A stretch of 64,000 bases of DNA from Oscillospiraceae bacterium (GTDB taxonomy: Bacteria > Bacillota > Clostridia > Oscillospirales > Ruminococcaceae): positions 62,001 to 126,000 of the forward strand of contig JAISZR010000004.1 in assembly GCA_031284525.1 (NCBI GenBank). The letters are read 5' to 3'. Below the pieces are notes generated by a model. The model did no database searches and had not been told where the DNA came from. It was given only the letters and a program-made list of their open reading frames with translations. A program made the translations under genes and the position numbers. Below are positions 8,980-19,619 of the stretch, in pieces; the first letter of the stretch is position 1; each line of letters starts with the position of its first letter.

Positions 8980-9736
8980 AACTCACTATCCCCTCCTGAG
9001 ATTTTCGGAATGCAAGCAGTGCCAGCGGCCAAAGGATGAGATTCCAAAGGATTTGCAAAGCAATTGTCCTCTCTACGTTCGCCGCGCCTACAAATATTGA
9101 CAAAGGCGCCCCACCGAGCGAAGCAAAGGGTTGATACTTCACAGCCTCTGCAAGTCCGTATGGCAACAAGTTGATAGGGATAATCGTCCCTGAAAAAAAT
9201 GAAACAATTGCCGCACGTATTCGACAAATCAGCCAGGTCATGTTCCTCAACTTAATAGACAGGCAAGCAAATAAAAAATCTACGGCAAAGCCAAGGGAAA
9301 TACAAAGCAAAAAGCTCAGTAAAAAATACGGCGAAGCGGGTACCAAATTGACATCTAACAACGGTGATAGAATAACCATCGGCAGTGAAAACAACAGCAG
9401 CATCGGAACCCAGCCACCTACCGTCAATGCTATGAGCTGGCCGAGCACCGGGAGAGGTCTGCCGTAGAGTTTCAGCAATACTCCTTCGGAAAGCCATCCG
9501 GACGCAGGGGTTTTAACAACAAGCATATCCGCCAGAAGTGCGCTGAGAACGGCGTATGTAAGCATCTGCTCGGTGGTCATATCAACTTTTGCACCCGACG
9601 ACATGACCACCTTCCATAAAAAGACCAGGGGGATGAGTGTACATATCTTGACGATGACATCTGGCAGCAAATAAACGATTCCACCGTTTGTTTTTTCAAA
9701 CGCGGACAACTGCGCTGTCTTCAAATACTTGATCAT
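8969..9736 (-). CDS. ABC-2 type exporter permease (first subunit)
   Basis: 255 residues, about six membrane segments, similar in layout to COG3694-like permeases. The start is ATG at 9736, chosen over an upstream in-frame start because TAAGGAGCGG precedes it with good spacing and the upstream extension is not membrane-protein-like. It is the first gene of the exporter operon; I found no clear sigma-70 promoter in the 170 bases upstream. Confidence 0.87.
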   Translation of the reverse strand: MIKYLKTAQLSAFEKTNGGIVYLLPDVIVKICTLIPLVFLWKVVMSSGAKVDMTTEQMLTYAVLSALLADMLVVKTPASGWLSEGVLLKLYGRPLPVLGQLIALTVGGWVPMLLLFSLPMVILSPLLDVNLVPASPYFLLSFLLCISLGFAVDFLFACLSIKLRNMTWLICRIRAAIVSFFSGTIIPINLLPYGLAEAVKYQPFASLGGAPLSIFVGAANVERTIALQILWNLILWPLALLAFRKSQEGIVSYGG

Positions 9737-9775
9737 GTGGGACCGCTCCTTATGAGTAGTCTTGGACACAACGAG

Positions 9776-9803
9776 GCCCGGGCACTCGCCTAAATGCCCG
9801 AGC
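9776..9803 (-). terminator. Hairpin after the acidic secreted-protein gene
   Basis: On the minus strand a 9-bp stem (GCTCGGGCA with TGCCCGGGC, one G-U pair) with a 10-base loop. It lies 105 bases downstream of the 9908-11005 gene and 40 bases before the exporter operon. No T-run follows, so it may be a weak terminator or an mRNA 3' stabiliser. Confidence 0.4.
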
Positions 9804-9907
9804 AACACAAACACCAACTAATCCAACTAATCCCAGAGAAACCTATCATGAGACAAGAGGCACGCAACAAGAATATTTCAGCATGAGGCAATATCTGCGG
9901 AGTTGCC

Positions 9908-11005
9908 CTACCAAAGATCCCAGGCTCCCTGTTCATCCAGATCTTCCCATGTCTTGCCATCTTTCCCCTCGTCAATTTCACGCGCCACTCCCAACAGCCC
10001 CTCGTTATCGCTGGTGCCACCTAAACTATCACTTACTTCGCCCATCTCTACATTTACCACTGGCAAAGTTTGCTGCGTTTGCTCATCCTCCTCGCCACTT
10101 CCCTGACTACATTTGGCATTTTCACACCGCTGCCCGTGTTGTCCGAGAGTTGCTTCCGTATCACCTACCGCGGCAAAATCCGCCTCCGGGTGGGGATCAA
10201 TTTCTCCGTCATCTTTGGGTTTTCCGTCCCGCGACTGTGGAACTATCTCCTTATCGTCACCAAACGCTATCTCCGAAAGGTCAGCACTTCTCGCTTTCGA
10301 GCTATCATGAACGGCCGACGGAGGGGGAACCTCCCGGGAACTGAATTTTAGATCAGCATTAACTTTACACAATTCACCAGAACCGCAACGGTACGTAGTT
10401 ATTACAAATAATTCACAGCTCTCACCCGGCGGCAATTTCTCGCAAAGGAGGTACCTCCCCGGAATCTCTGCAAGATTGCATTCCCATCGAGGCCCTTGAT
10501 TCTTTTGACGTTCTTTGTAACTTACCACATTCCCTTTCGGGTCTAAAATGCCTACTGTCACACTATTTTCATTGGCATTTTCAAACTCATCAACTTCGCT
10601 TTTGTCAGAAACCTTAATCCCGTCAACATATACATCAATGCCGTCAATATACACGTCAGCATGATGTCGCGAATTGTTCTTTATTCTAATCGGTGAAGAT
10701 TTATACCTTCGTCTGCTCTCATCCATGGATTGAACAAATAATTCTAGATCTTCCCCATCCCCGACGATCTCAATCTGGTCCGCCGAAAAAGGTTCTATTT
10801 CTCCCGCAAGCTGCACAACAAGCTCAGCTTTTGGAGACGTCGAGCCAGCCTCATTATCTATATCAAGTGGTTCACCAAAATCATCATGATGTGCACCGGC
10901 AACAGCACAAATATCAGAGTGATCTTTAGAAACCGTCCCCGCCGCAGAGACGAGCCCAAGGCAGACAAATGAAGACAGAAGGACGCCCAAGTGGCGATAT
11001 CTCAT
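9908..11005 (-). CDS. Acidic secreted protein of unknown function
   Basis: 365 residues, family not recognised. MRYRH followed by a hydrophobic run ending near Ala-Gly is a standard signal peptide, so the mature protein is exported. Residues about 45-220 contain beta-like stretches (such as ADVYIDGIDVYVDGI) with four cysteines near 170-215 that could pair. The remaining third is low-complexity, rich in Asp, Glu, Gly and Ser, and strongly acidic. ATG at 11005 is preceded by AAGGAGGGG; the longer ORF lacks such a site. It is a single-gene unit with its own promoter and a hairpin behind it. Possibly a cell-surface or matrix protein; that is inference. Confidence 0.8.
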   Translation of the reverse strand: MRYRHLGVLLSSFVCLGLVSAAGTVSKDHSDICAVAGAHHDDFGEPLDIDNEAGSTSPKAELVVQLAGEIEPFSADQIEIVGDGEDLELFVQSMDESRRRYKSSPIRIKNNSRHHADVYIDGIDVYVDGIKVSDKSEVDEFENANENSVTVGILDPKGNVVSYKERQKNQGPRWECNLAEIPGRYLLCEKLPPGESCELFVITTYRCGSGELCKVNADLKFSSREVPPPSAVHDSSKARSADLSEIAFGDDKEIVPQSRDGKPKDDGEIDPHPEADFAAVGDTEATLGQHGQRCENAKCSQGSGEEDEQTQQTLPVVNVEMGEVSDSLGGTSDNEGLLGVAREIDEGKDGKTWEDLDEQGAWDLW

Positions 11006-11026
11006 AAAACCCCTCCTTCGGGCACA

Positions 11027-11055
11027 ATCATAGCACAAAAAGGGGAAAAAGACAA
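11027..11055 (-). promoter_or_regulatory. Sigma-70 promoter for the acidic secreted protein
   Basis: Minus strand -35 TTGTCT at 11050-11055, a 17-base spacer and -10 TATGAT at 11027-11032. It ends about 22 bases before the ATG, giving a very short leader that just holds the Shine-Dalgarno. Confidence 0.65.
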
Positions 11056-11333
11056 CCCCCGAAATCCCCAATCTTATCTCCCTTTCATCTCTTTTGGCCT
11101 TCAGCGCCACACTGAATACAAGATTCCACAACTATTCCCTTGTTTTTCATCCTTTCAAGTTGCACTTCGCAACATCATTAATTTTCCACCTTATTTCAAG
11201 AGAGTTTTCTTTATTTTTTGTGTCTCCCGTTCCCAGTTGACAACACGCATCCCCTAGGTTTTCCACATTTTCAAAGGCCCCTACTAATACTACTATCTGT
11301 TATTTCTTAAAAATATGGCAAAATTAATAATAT

Positions 11334-11371
11334 AAAAAAAGACCCTGTCAAGAACAATCCTAACAGAGCCT
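11334..11371 (-). terminator. Rho-independent terminator of groESL
   Basis: Reading the minus strand, AGGCTCTGT pairs with ACAGGGTCT (two G-U pairs) around a 14-base loop and is followed by seven T. It begins about 20 bases after the groEL stop. The rest of 11006-11390 holds only the promoter of the neighbouring gene and AT-rich sequence. Confidence 0.85.
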
Positions 11372-11390
11372 TCCTCTCTTTTCAATCCCT

Positions 11391-13019
<1,629 letters not shown>

Positions 13020-13060
13020 TTAATTCCCTCCTAAAAAAATCAATATTCAACAAAGCAAAG

Positions 13061-13407
<347 letters not shown>

Positions 13408-13411
13408 ATAT

Positions 13412-13440
13412 ATGCTACACTACTTTTTTAGATATGTCAA
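13412..13440 (-). promoter_or_regulatory. groESL promoter
   Basis: Minus strand TTGACA (13435-13440), 17-base spacer, TAGCAT (13412-13417). The -35 is perfect; the -10 matches four of six. The CIRCE-like element follows directly. Confidence 0.8.
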
Positions 13441-13599
13441 CCCCCAAAATTATAGAGGGAATGGGCGGTATATGAAGAGAGCTCAGGGAGGTATGTTTGG
13501 CGCAGAACCCTCTTTCCGGCTGTTGCTTTGCGAAAATGGGTTTGAGAGTAGATCTTCGACGATCCGGACGGCGGGAAGCGGGATTGTTTTTGGGGCAGC

Positions 13600-13620
13600 G
13601 TGGCATTTTGACAATGCCAC
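13600..13620. promoter_or_regulatory. Inverted repeat over the lemA -35 box
   Basis: GTGGCAT, seven bases, ATGCCAC: a perfect 7-bp inverted repeat centred on the -35 hexamer of the lemA promoter. Its position fits a repressor operator. No regulator can be assigned; it is not a CIRCE element since the spacing differs. Confidence 0.5.
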
Positions 13621-13636
13621 AAAAGTGTGATACAAT
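13608..13636 (+). promoter_or_regulatory. lemA operon promoter
   Basis: TTGACA (13608-13613), 17 bases, TACAAT (13631-13636): near-perfect sigma-70/SigA promoter. It starts transcription about 20 bases before the lemA ribosome site. Confidence 0.88.
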
Positions 13637-13661
13637 CCCTGTGCTGTGTAGGAGGAGTTTT

Positions 13662-14249
13662 ATGCAAGAAGTTAAACGTAAGAATCGGGTTTTAATGACG
13701 TTGCTTGCGGTTTTTATTGTGAGTGTTTTGGCGGCGATTGGTTATGCTGTATCAATTCGCAATGGGTTTGTTTTGGCAAAGGTTGATGTGGAAAAGTCAC
13801 TCGCCGATATTAGTGTGCAGTTGCAGAGGAGGAATGACTTAATTCCTAGTCTGGTAAATGTTGTCAAGGGTTATGCAAAACATGAGGAGTCAGTCTTTTC
13901 CGCGGTGACAGCGGCGAGGGAACGAATGATGGGAGCGAAAACGCCGGAGGAAATGAGTGCCGCAGATGCTGAACTGACGCAGGGATTAGGGAGACTTTTG
14001 TTGGTTGCGGAAGCGTATCCCGAACTCAGGGCGAATGAGCTTTTCCTCTCCTTGCAGGACGAAATTGCAGGGACTGAAAACAGGATTGCGGTTTCGCGGC
14101 GTGCGTTTAATGAGCAGGCAACGCGGTTTAACTCCATGGTTAACTTGTTCCCTAAAAATTTGTTTGCAAAGATGTTTGGGTTTAAAGAGGTTGCCGTGTT
14201 TGCTGCCGGTAAAAGTGCGAAAACTGTTCCGACTGTGAGCTTTGATTGA
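13662..14249 (+). CDS. lemA: LemA family membrane protein
   Basis: 195 residues. An N-terminal membrane segment (about residues 11-30) is followed by an extracytoplasmic or cytoplasmic helical domain with the LemA signatures RRNDLIPSLVNVVKGYAKHE, YPELRAN and FN(S)MVNLFP. The molecular function of LemA is unknown; the helical bundle structure is. I use ATG at 13662, preceded by TAGGAGGAG and 26 bases from the -10 box; an upstream in-frame ATG at 13497 lies before the promoter. A TPM-domain gene follows, a very common LemA partner. Confidence 0.93.
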   Translation: MQEVKRKNRVLMTLLAVFIVSVLAAIGYAVSIRNGFVLAKVDVEKSLADISVQLQRRNDLIPSLVNVVKGYAKHEESVFSAVTAARERMMGAKTPEEMSAADAELTQGLGRLLLVAEAYPELRANELFLSLQDEIAGTENRIAVSRRAFNEQATRFNSMVNLFPKNLFAKMFGFKEVAVFAAGKSAKTVPTVSFD

Positions 14250-14269
14250 TCTGTTTTGAGGGTGCTGCT

Positions 14270-15025
14270 GTGATTAAATTTGGGAATAAATTGGTGAAAG
14301 CCGGCGCGATTTTCATATTGTTGGCGAGTTTTGTTTGTTGCTACTGCTGTGCCATCACCGTCCCTGAGCCCACTTCTGACTTTTATGTCGGTGATTTTGC
14401 AAAAGTTCTCTCAAATGAAACCCAAAGGCATATAAATAGCACTAGCAAGCGCTTTTACAAAGAGTTTGGTGCCCAGGTCGTGGTTGTGACAATTGAGTCT
14501 TTGGGTGAGGAATCTCTTGAAGAGTATTCAGTTGCCGTGGCTCAGAAATGGAAAATTGGTGATAGCAAAACCAACAAGGGGATTTTGATTCTCCTTTCTG
14601 AGAAAGATCGTAAAATTCGGATTGAGGTTGGTCTTGGTTTTGAGGGCAGTTTCAACGACGCCAAAGGTGGCAGAATAATCAGGAAAAGCGGCGAGACGTT
14701 GAAGAAAAACTTGGACGCAGGAATCAGAATGGTTTATGATCTGGTTGTGAAGGAATTGGGTGGCTCTGGCTTTGCCTTGGGTGGCGAAGCGGACGCCATG
14801 GATCCCTTTTCGGACTGGAGGATGGCGGGGGTTGTCCTGCTCGTTGTTATCTTGTTCTCCATTTCTAGGAGAAACCGCAGCCGGAATGCTCAAAATCACG
14901 AAAATGATATTTATACTTGGGGACATATAGGTCACTGGGGTGTTTTTGGCGGCGGCGGTAGCAGCAAATCGGATCGCGGTGGTGGTGGCCATTTTGGCGG
15001 CGGTGGCGCGTCCGGCAAGTTTTGA
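14270..15025 (+). CDS. TPM-domain membrane protein (YgcG-like)
   Basis: 251 residues: signal peptide or signal anchor (5-30), an extracytoplasmic TPM domain (about 35-165, with VVVVTIESLG and the KDRKIRIEVGLGFEG core), a transmembrane helix (about 185-203), and a glycine-rich tail ending GGGGASGKF. That architecture and the LemA neighbour are standard for the family; a function in membrane homeostasis or photosystem repair is known only for distant members. GTG at 14270 has GAGGGTG 5 bases upstream; TTG at 14246, overlapping the lemA stop, is the alternative. Confidence 0.9.
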   Translation: MIKFGNKLVKAGAIFILLASFVCCYCCAITVPEPTSDFYVGDFAKVLSNETQRHINSTSKRFYKEFGAQVVVVTIESLGEESLEEYSVAVAQKWKIGDSKTNKGILILLSEKDRKIRIEVGLGFEGSFNDAKGGRIIRKSGETLKKNLDAGIRMVYDLVVKELGGSGFALGGEADAMDPFSDWRMAGVVLLVVILFSISRRNRSRNAQNHENDIYTWGHIGHWGVFGGGGSSKSDRGGGGHFGGGGASGKF

Positions 15026-15065
15026 CTACCTAAAGAGATTTGTGAGGGTTTGAAGAGTGTAATCT

Positions 15066-16277
15066 ATGAAGAAACGTGCGGAGATTAGGGTGCCGTTTGG
15101 TTTGTTTTTGACTGTTATTTTTTTAGCTGTTATTGGAACCATCTCGGTGACAATGATGTGGGATCTTTCGCGATTCAACAAGAAAATGAAGAATGTATAT
15201 GGGTATGAGAAGATTTCCTCGAAAATATATGAGCTGGATGACATTGTTAGAAATAATTTCGGTGGTGAGATCGACGAGGATTGTTTAGTTGATGCGATAA
15301 GACGCGGGTATTTGGCTGGGATTAGCGATGATGATTCGAGGTATTTATCTGCGGAAGAATATAAACAGCTAAAGAAAGATTTGCAGGTCCAAAGTGTGCT
15401 TTGGGGCGTGCGGCTGGTTGTTGACGGCGGGTATTTAAAGGTGGCTGAAGTTTATGAAGAAGCTTTGGTGGGAGGCTGCGATTTAGAGCAGAAAGATTTG
15501 ATCGTCAAAGTTAACGGGGTTGATGTGACATCTGAGAATGTTGAGGAGTGCCGTAAGGCTTTGAATGCTGCTGAGGGGACAAAGGTGAACCTTGTTCTTC
15601 ATAGAGGTATTGAGGAACTTGAAAAAGAGCTTGTGGTCAGATATGTCACCATCTCTCCTTTGCGTATGGAAAGTTCTGACGATATTGGGTACGTCAAAAT
15701 TGTCTCGTTCAGTGAGCAAGCTCAAAAGGAGTTTTCAAGTCGATTCCCCAAATTTGTTTCAAAAAGCAAGGCGATTATTCTCGATCTGCGAAACACTGCG
15801 ATCGGGTCTATTGATTGTGCTGCGGAGCTGCTTCGCAAGGTGCTGCCACAGGGATTGATTGCTTCGGCGATAAAAAGTGATGGTGAGAGCGAAAATTTAT
15901 TCTATAGTGATGGAGAGGATGAGGTAAAAAAGCCGATTGTTGTGCTTGCCAACGGGAAGACCGCTGGGGTTGCAGAGCTGTTTGTGCAGGTTCTGAGACA
16001 CTATAAAAAAGCGCAGTTTGTTGGTGAAAAAACGGCGGGGAAAGGGAAACTGAAGAAGATTTTTGAGCTACGGGACGGATCTGCTGTGGAATTGACAATC
16101 GCCAAACTGGGGTTGCCGGATGGCAGTAGCTTTGACGAGATAGGGATTACTCCGGATTTTGTGGTCCCTCTTTCGGTTGAACAGGAAGAAGAAGTAGAAG
16201 GATCAAAATTGCGTGAAGACCCACAGCTGGCCAAAGCTCTTGAGGTGCTTGAAAACGCAGTCAAGGTTTCTGGCTAG
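15066..16277 (+). CDS. S41 (C-terminal processing) peptidase homologue without catalytic serine
   Basis: 403 residues: N-terminal membrane anchor (about 12-31), a PDZ domain (about 105-190, with LIVKVNGVDVTSENVEE) and the S41 core. In active CtpA/Tsp enzymes a Ser lies three residues before the conserved Glu, and a Lys 25 residues after it. Here the matching stretch is NGKTAGVAE: position 301 is Gly, while Lys326 is kept at exactly +25. So the nucleophile is missing and the protein is probably not a classical Ser/Lys protease; it may bind peptides or scaffold another protease. It follows the TPM gene by 40 bases and is likely in the lemA operon. Confidence 0.87.
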   Translation: MKKRAEIRVPFGLFLTVIFLAVIGTISVTMMWDLSRFNKKMKNVYGYEKISSKIYELDDIVRNNFGGEIDEDCLVDAIRRGYLAGISDDDSRYLSAEEYKQLKKDLQVQSVLWGVRLVVDGGYLKVAEVYEEALVGGCDLEQKDLIVKVNGVDVTSENVEECRKALNAAEGTKVNLVLHRGIEELEKELVVRYVTISPLRMESSDDIGYVKIVSFSEQAQKEFSSRFPKFVSKSKAIILDLRNTAIGSIDCAAELLRKVLPQGLIASAIKSDGESENLFYSDGEDEVKKPIVVLANGKTAGVAELFVQVLRHYKKAQFVGEKTAGKGKLKKIFELRDGSAVELTIAKLGLPDGSSFDEIGITPDFVVPLSVEQEEEVEGSKLREDPQLAKALEVLENAVKVSG

Positions 16278-16393
16278 GTCAAAGTGATTCTTTTATTTTC
16301 CAAGCCTTTTAGGGTTAGTGGTACGCTTTTTGTCAAGGTTTTAGGTTTTGTAAGAGGTTCACGGGATGTTGACTTAAAGAGAGAGTCTGAGTG

Positions 16394-16930
16394 ATGAATG
16401 TAATTACGGGAACTGCAAGGGGCAGAAAGTTGCTTTCTCCTTCGAATGACGTAACGAGGCCGACTGCTGGGGTTGTTAAAGAAGCCATCTTTAACATAAT
16501 ACAGTTTGAGGTTGAGGGGGCAAAAGTACTAGACCTGTTTGCTGGATCTGGCCAATTAGGGATCGAGGCGCTGAGTCGTGGTGCAGCTGGTTGTACTTTT
16601 GTTGAATCCAACAAAGAGGTCTGTGAGGTTATTGAGAGAAACTTAAGATCAACGGGATTTTTTGGATTTTCTCGAGTTGAAAATGTGTTGGCGGAAGTTT
16701 TTTTGAAAAGGGCCGGTGTGCTCTTTGACATAGCGATTCTTGACCCGCCATATGCGGAAGGCATAATCAATAAGGTCATGCCATCTGTTGTCCGTCTGAT
16801 GGCAGAAAATGGTGTTATTATTTGTGAGGCGGCAAAGGCAGACACTTTGGATGAAAGATTCGGCAAGTACAAATTGATCAGAGAGTACCGTTACGGGAAG
16901 AGGAAGTTAGGTTTGTTCAGAAGTGTTTAG
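16394..16930 (+). CDS. rsmD: 16S rRNA (guanine966-N2)-methyltransferase RsmD
   Basis: 178 residues. SAM-binding motif LDLFAGSGQLGIEALSRGA and catalytic DPPY are intact, with the N-terminal ITGTARGRKL strand typical of RsmD. Methylates G966 in 16S rRNA during small-subunit assembly. ATG at 16394 is preceded directly by an in-frame GTG (16391); the ATG fits homologues best. No coaD gene follows, although rsmD-coaD pairing is common in Firmicutes. Confidence 0.93.
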   Translation: MNVITGTARGRKLLSPSNDVTRPTAGVVKEAIFNIIQFEVEGAKVLDLFAGSGQLGIEALSRGAAGCTFVESNKEVCEVIERNLRSTGFFGFSRVENVLAEVFLKRAGVLFDIAILDPPYAEGIINKVMPSVVRLMAENGVIICEAAKADTLDERFGKYKLIREYRYGKRKLGLFRSV

Positions 16931-17005
16931 TTTTGCTCTGGAAGTATTTGGAAATGTGAGAATGTTTGTGGTAAATGAAGGAACTGTGATAACTTGAGAT
17001 GCGAG

Positions 17006-18898
17006 ATGTTAGATAAGATAGAGTCGCCTCGGGACCTGAAGCTTTTGAGTGAGAGGGAACTGGGTCTGCTTGCGGCGGAGATCAGGAGTCGAATTGTTGA
17101 AACGGTTTCGAAGAACGGTGGGCATTTGGCTTCGAACCTCGGGGTTGTGGAGCTTACGATTGCCTTGCATCGGGTTTTTGATTCTCCTAATGACAAAATT
17201 ATCTGGGATGTTGGGCATCAGGCATATACACATAAGCTGCTGACAGGTCGGGCGAAAAACTTTCACACGTTGTGCAAACTAAACGGTATTTCTGGGCTTG
17301 TGCGCATGGGCGAAAGTGAACACGATTGCTTTGTTGCTGGGCACAGTAGCACGGCTGTCTCTGCTGCCTTAGGGTTTGCAAAGGCAAAGGAGATGGCAAA
17401 GGAGCCGGGATATGTGATCTCTGTGATCGGCGATGGATCATTAACCGGCGGTCAGGTTTTTGAAGGATTTAACAATGCTGGGCATTCGGCGAAGAATTTC
17501 ATTGTGATCCTAAATGATAACGAAATGGCGATTAACAAAAACATAGGAGGCCTTGCAAAGTACTTAAACAAGATTAGGTTGAGTGGAAAGTATTTTGAAT
17601 TTAAAAGTAAATTGGCCTGTGTTTTGGAAAAGATCCCGCTAATTGGAAGGTTTTTGGTGCTTTCTGTAAGGTGTTTTAAAAATCTGCTGAAGCATTTGAT
17701 TTATCAACGGAACGTCTTTGAAAATCTTGGTTTTAATTATCTTGGGCCGGTGGATGGGCACGACATAAGAAGTCTTTCCTACGTCCTTAAAAAAGCTCAA
17801 AAGTGTTCATTTCCGGTCATCGTGCACGTCGGCACACGAAAGGGTAAAGGGCACGAATTGGCGGAGACGGATCCGGATATTTACCATAGTGTTTCCCGAA
17901 AGGATTCATCGAGAACCTTCTCTTCCGAGTTTGGCAAGATAATTTTGGAGTTTGCAAAAGAAAATGAAAAAATCTGCGCAATCACTGCGGCAATGCGGGA
18001 TTGTGTGGGATTTTTGCCGTTTTCGCAAGTGTTTCCCGAAAGGTTTTTTGATGTTGGAATTGCGGAGCAGCACGCCATCACATTTGCAGCTGGCCTTGCT
18101 GCAAGTGGGTTTGTCCCTGTTGTCGCGGTCTATTCTACGTTTTTGCAAAGGGCTTATGATCAGTTGTTGCATGATGTTTCGATTTCAAATCTTCATGTGG
18201 TGCTGGGAGTTGACAGGGCTGGTGTGGTTGGTGTGGACGGAGAAACCCATCAAGGGGTGTTTGATGTTGCGTTTTTGAGTGAGTTGCCAAATACAACAAT
18301 TTACTCCCCTTCGGACTTTTTTGAATTGAAGCAGTGTTTAAACGAAGCAGTTCACGGAACCGGGCTTTGTGCGGTAAGATACCCTAAAGGGAAGGAATTT
18401 GCCGTATCAGAGTTTCTGGTTGAAGAACACGGAGACTATATCCATTTGCCGCAGCATGATTTAGACATTTTGATTGTTACTTATGGGAGGCTCTTTGGTT
18501 TTGTGTCTGCGTTGCCTCAAAGGTTCAGAAGACTTGGGCTTTCGGTTTCGCTTTTGAAGATGATAAAGATCCACCCGATTTTGAGTGATTGTTTAGAAAT
18601 TGCGGTGGGGTATCGTACGGTCATTTTTTTGGAAGAGGGTATTAGGACAGGATCGATTGCCGAACAATTCGGGGCAAAATTACTCGAAATGAACGGGGAT
18701 GTCAACTACTTTGTGAGAGCAATTGACGATAAATTTGTCCCCCAAGGAAGCATAAATGAACAACTTGCCATGCTGGGGTTGGATTCTGCCGGGATAGAGA
18801 GTTTTGTCAGGTCTGTTTCTCTTGCAGTAGTTAAGAGGGGCAACCGCAAGAAAAACTTTGGTAGATTTGGGAAGAAATCTGATGAAAAAGAGACTTGA
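17006..18898 (+). CDS. dxs: 1-deoxy-D-xylulose-5-phosphate synthase
   Basis: First MEP-pathway enzyme: condenses pyruvate and glyceraldehyde 3-phosphate with thiamine diphosphate. Visible: GGHLASNLGVVELT, the GDGSLTGG cofactor motif with the downstream NDNEMAI, PVDGHD, and the transketolase-like central domain (FDVGIAEQHA, DRAGVVGVDGETHQG). 630 residues from ATG at 17006 (MLDKIESP, a typical Dxs start); an in-frame TTG at 16994 is less likely. The 3' end overlaps tlyA by 17 bases; dxs-tlyA-argR is a common Firmicutes order. Confidence 0.97.
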   Translation: MLDKIESPRDLKLLSERELGLLAAEIRSRIVETVSKNGGHLASNLGVVELTIALHRVFDSPNDKIIWDVGHQAYTHKLLTGRAKNFHTLCKLNGISGLVRMGESEHDCFVAGHSSTAVSAALGFAKAKEMAKEPGYVISVIGDGSLTGGQVFEGFNNAGHSAKNFIVILNDNEMAINKNIGGLAKYLNKIRLSGKYFEFKSKLACVLEKIPLIGRFLVLSVRCFKNLLKHLIYQRNVFENLGFNYLGPVDGHDIRSLSYVLKKAQKCSFPVIVHVGTRKGKGHELAETDPDIYHSVSRKDSSRTFSSEFGKIILEFAKENEKICAITAAMRDCVGFLPFSQVFPERFFDVGIAEQHAITFAAGLAASGFVPVVAVYSTFLQRAYDQLLHDVSISNLHVVLGVDRAGVVGVDGETHQGVFDVAFLSELPNTTIYSPSDFFELKQCLNEAVHGTGLCAVRYPKGKEFAVSEFLVEEHGDYIHLPQHDLDILIVTYGRLFGFVSALPQRFRRLGLSVSLLKMIKIHPILSDCLEIAVGYRTVIFLEEGIRTGSIAEQFGAKLLEMNGDVNYFVRAIDDKFVPQGSINEQLAMLGLDSAGIESFVRSVSLAVVKRGNRKKNFGRFGKKSDEKET

Positions 18899-19619
18899 TG
18901 TTCTGGTCTTTGAAAGGGGTTTCGAAATCTCTAGGGAGCGGGCTAAGACCTTAATTATGGCTGGATTTATCTATGTTGAAAATCAAAAATCCGATAAGCC
19001 CGGGGAGTTTTTCCCAGAAGATGCTTTGGTTGAATGCAGAGGTTCGCCACTAAAATACGTCAGCAGGGGTGGGCTTAAGCTCGAAAAGGGGTTGGAGTTC
19101 TTTGGCATTGAGCTTGCGGGCAGAACCTGTATGGATGTGGGGTGTTCAACGGGGGGTTTTACGGATTGTGCACTTCAAAATGGGGCAAAGAAGGTTTTGG
19201 CGATTGATGTTGGTTATGGTCAGTTTGATTGGCGATTGCGAAACGATCCGCGGGTTTTCTTGCTCGAAAAGACCAATGTGCGCTATCTCAAAGCTGGGGA
19301 CGTCTCTGGATTCGATATTGATTTTGTTATGATAGATGTTTCATTTATTTCTCTCACTAAGGTTATTTCCCCCATCCGGGAGTTAGTGAATAAAAATTGC
19401 GAATTTCTTTGTCTTATTAAACCACAATTTGAAGCGAGGAAGGGCGAAGTAGGCAAAAATGGAATTATCCGGGACGAGAAATTGCGCATGGAGGTTGTTG
19501 GACGTGTTCTAGACTTCTTGCGAGCAGCCGGGTTTTATGTGTGTGGGTTGACGGCGTCGCCAATTGCTGGGGCAAAGGGTAATTTGGAATATTTGACTTG
19601 CTTTGAACAGAGTTTGTAG
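18882..19619 (+). CDS. tlyA: TlyA family rRNA (cytidine-2'-O)-methyltransferase
   Basis: 245 residues: S4 RNA-binding domain (about 1-60, RLDVLVFERG) followed by an FtsJ-like Rossmann domain with DVGCSTGGFTDCAL as the SAM site and the LIKPQFEA strand. TlyA methylates 2'-OH of cytidines in 16S and/or 23S rRNA and determines capreomycin sensitivity in mycobacteria. ATG at 18882 lies inside the end of dxs. A weak 5-bp hairpin followed by TTTT (about 19632-19652) may end the transcript. Confidence 0.93.
   Translation: MKKRLDVLVFERGFEISRERAKTLIMAGFIYVENQKSDKPGEFFPEDALVECRGSPLKYVSRGGLKLEKGLEFFGIELAGRTCMDVGCSTGGFTDCALQNGAKKVLAIDVGYGQFDWRLRNDPRVFLLEKTNVRYLKAGDVSGFDIDFVMIDVSFISLTKVISPIRELVNKNCEFLCLIKPQFEARKGEVGKNGIIRDEKLRMEVVGRVLDFLRAAGFYVCGLTASPIAGAKGNLEYLTCFEQSL

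Noticed and set aside
9883..10344. Pro/His-rich plus-strand ORFs
   Set aside because: They are the antisense shadow of the acidic low-complexity tail of the secreted-protein gene.
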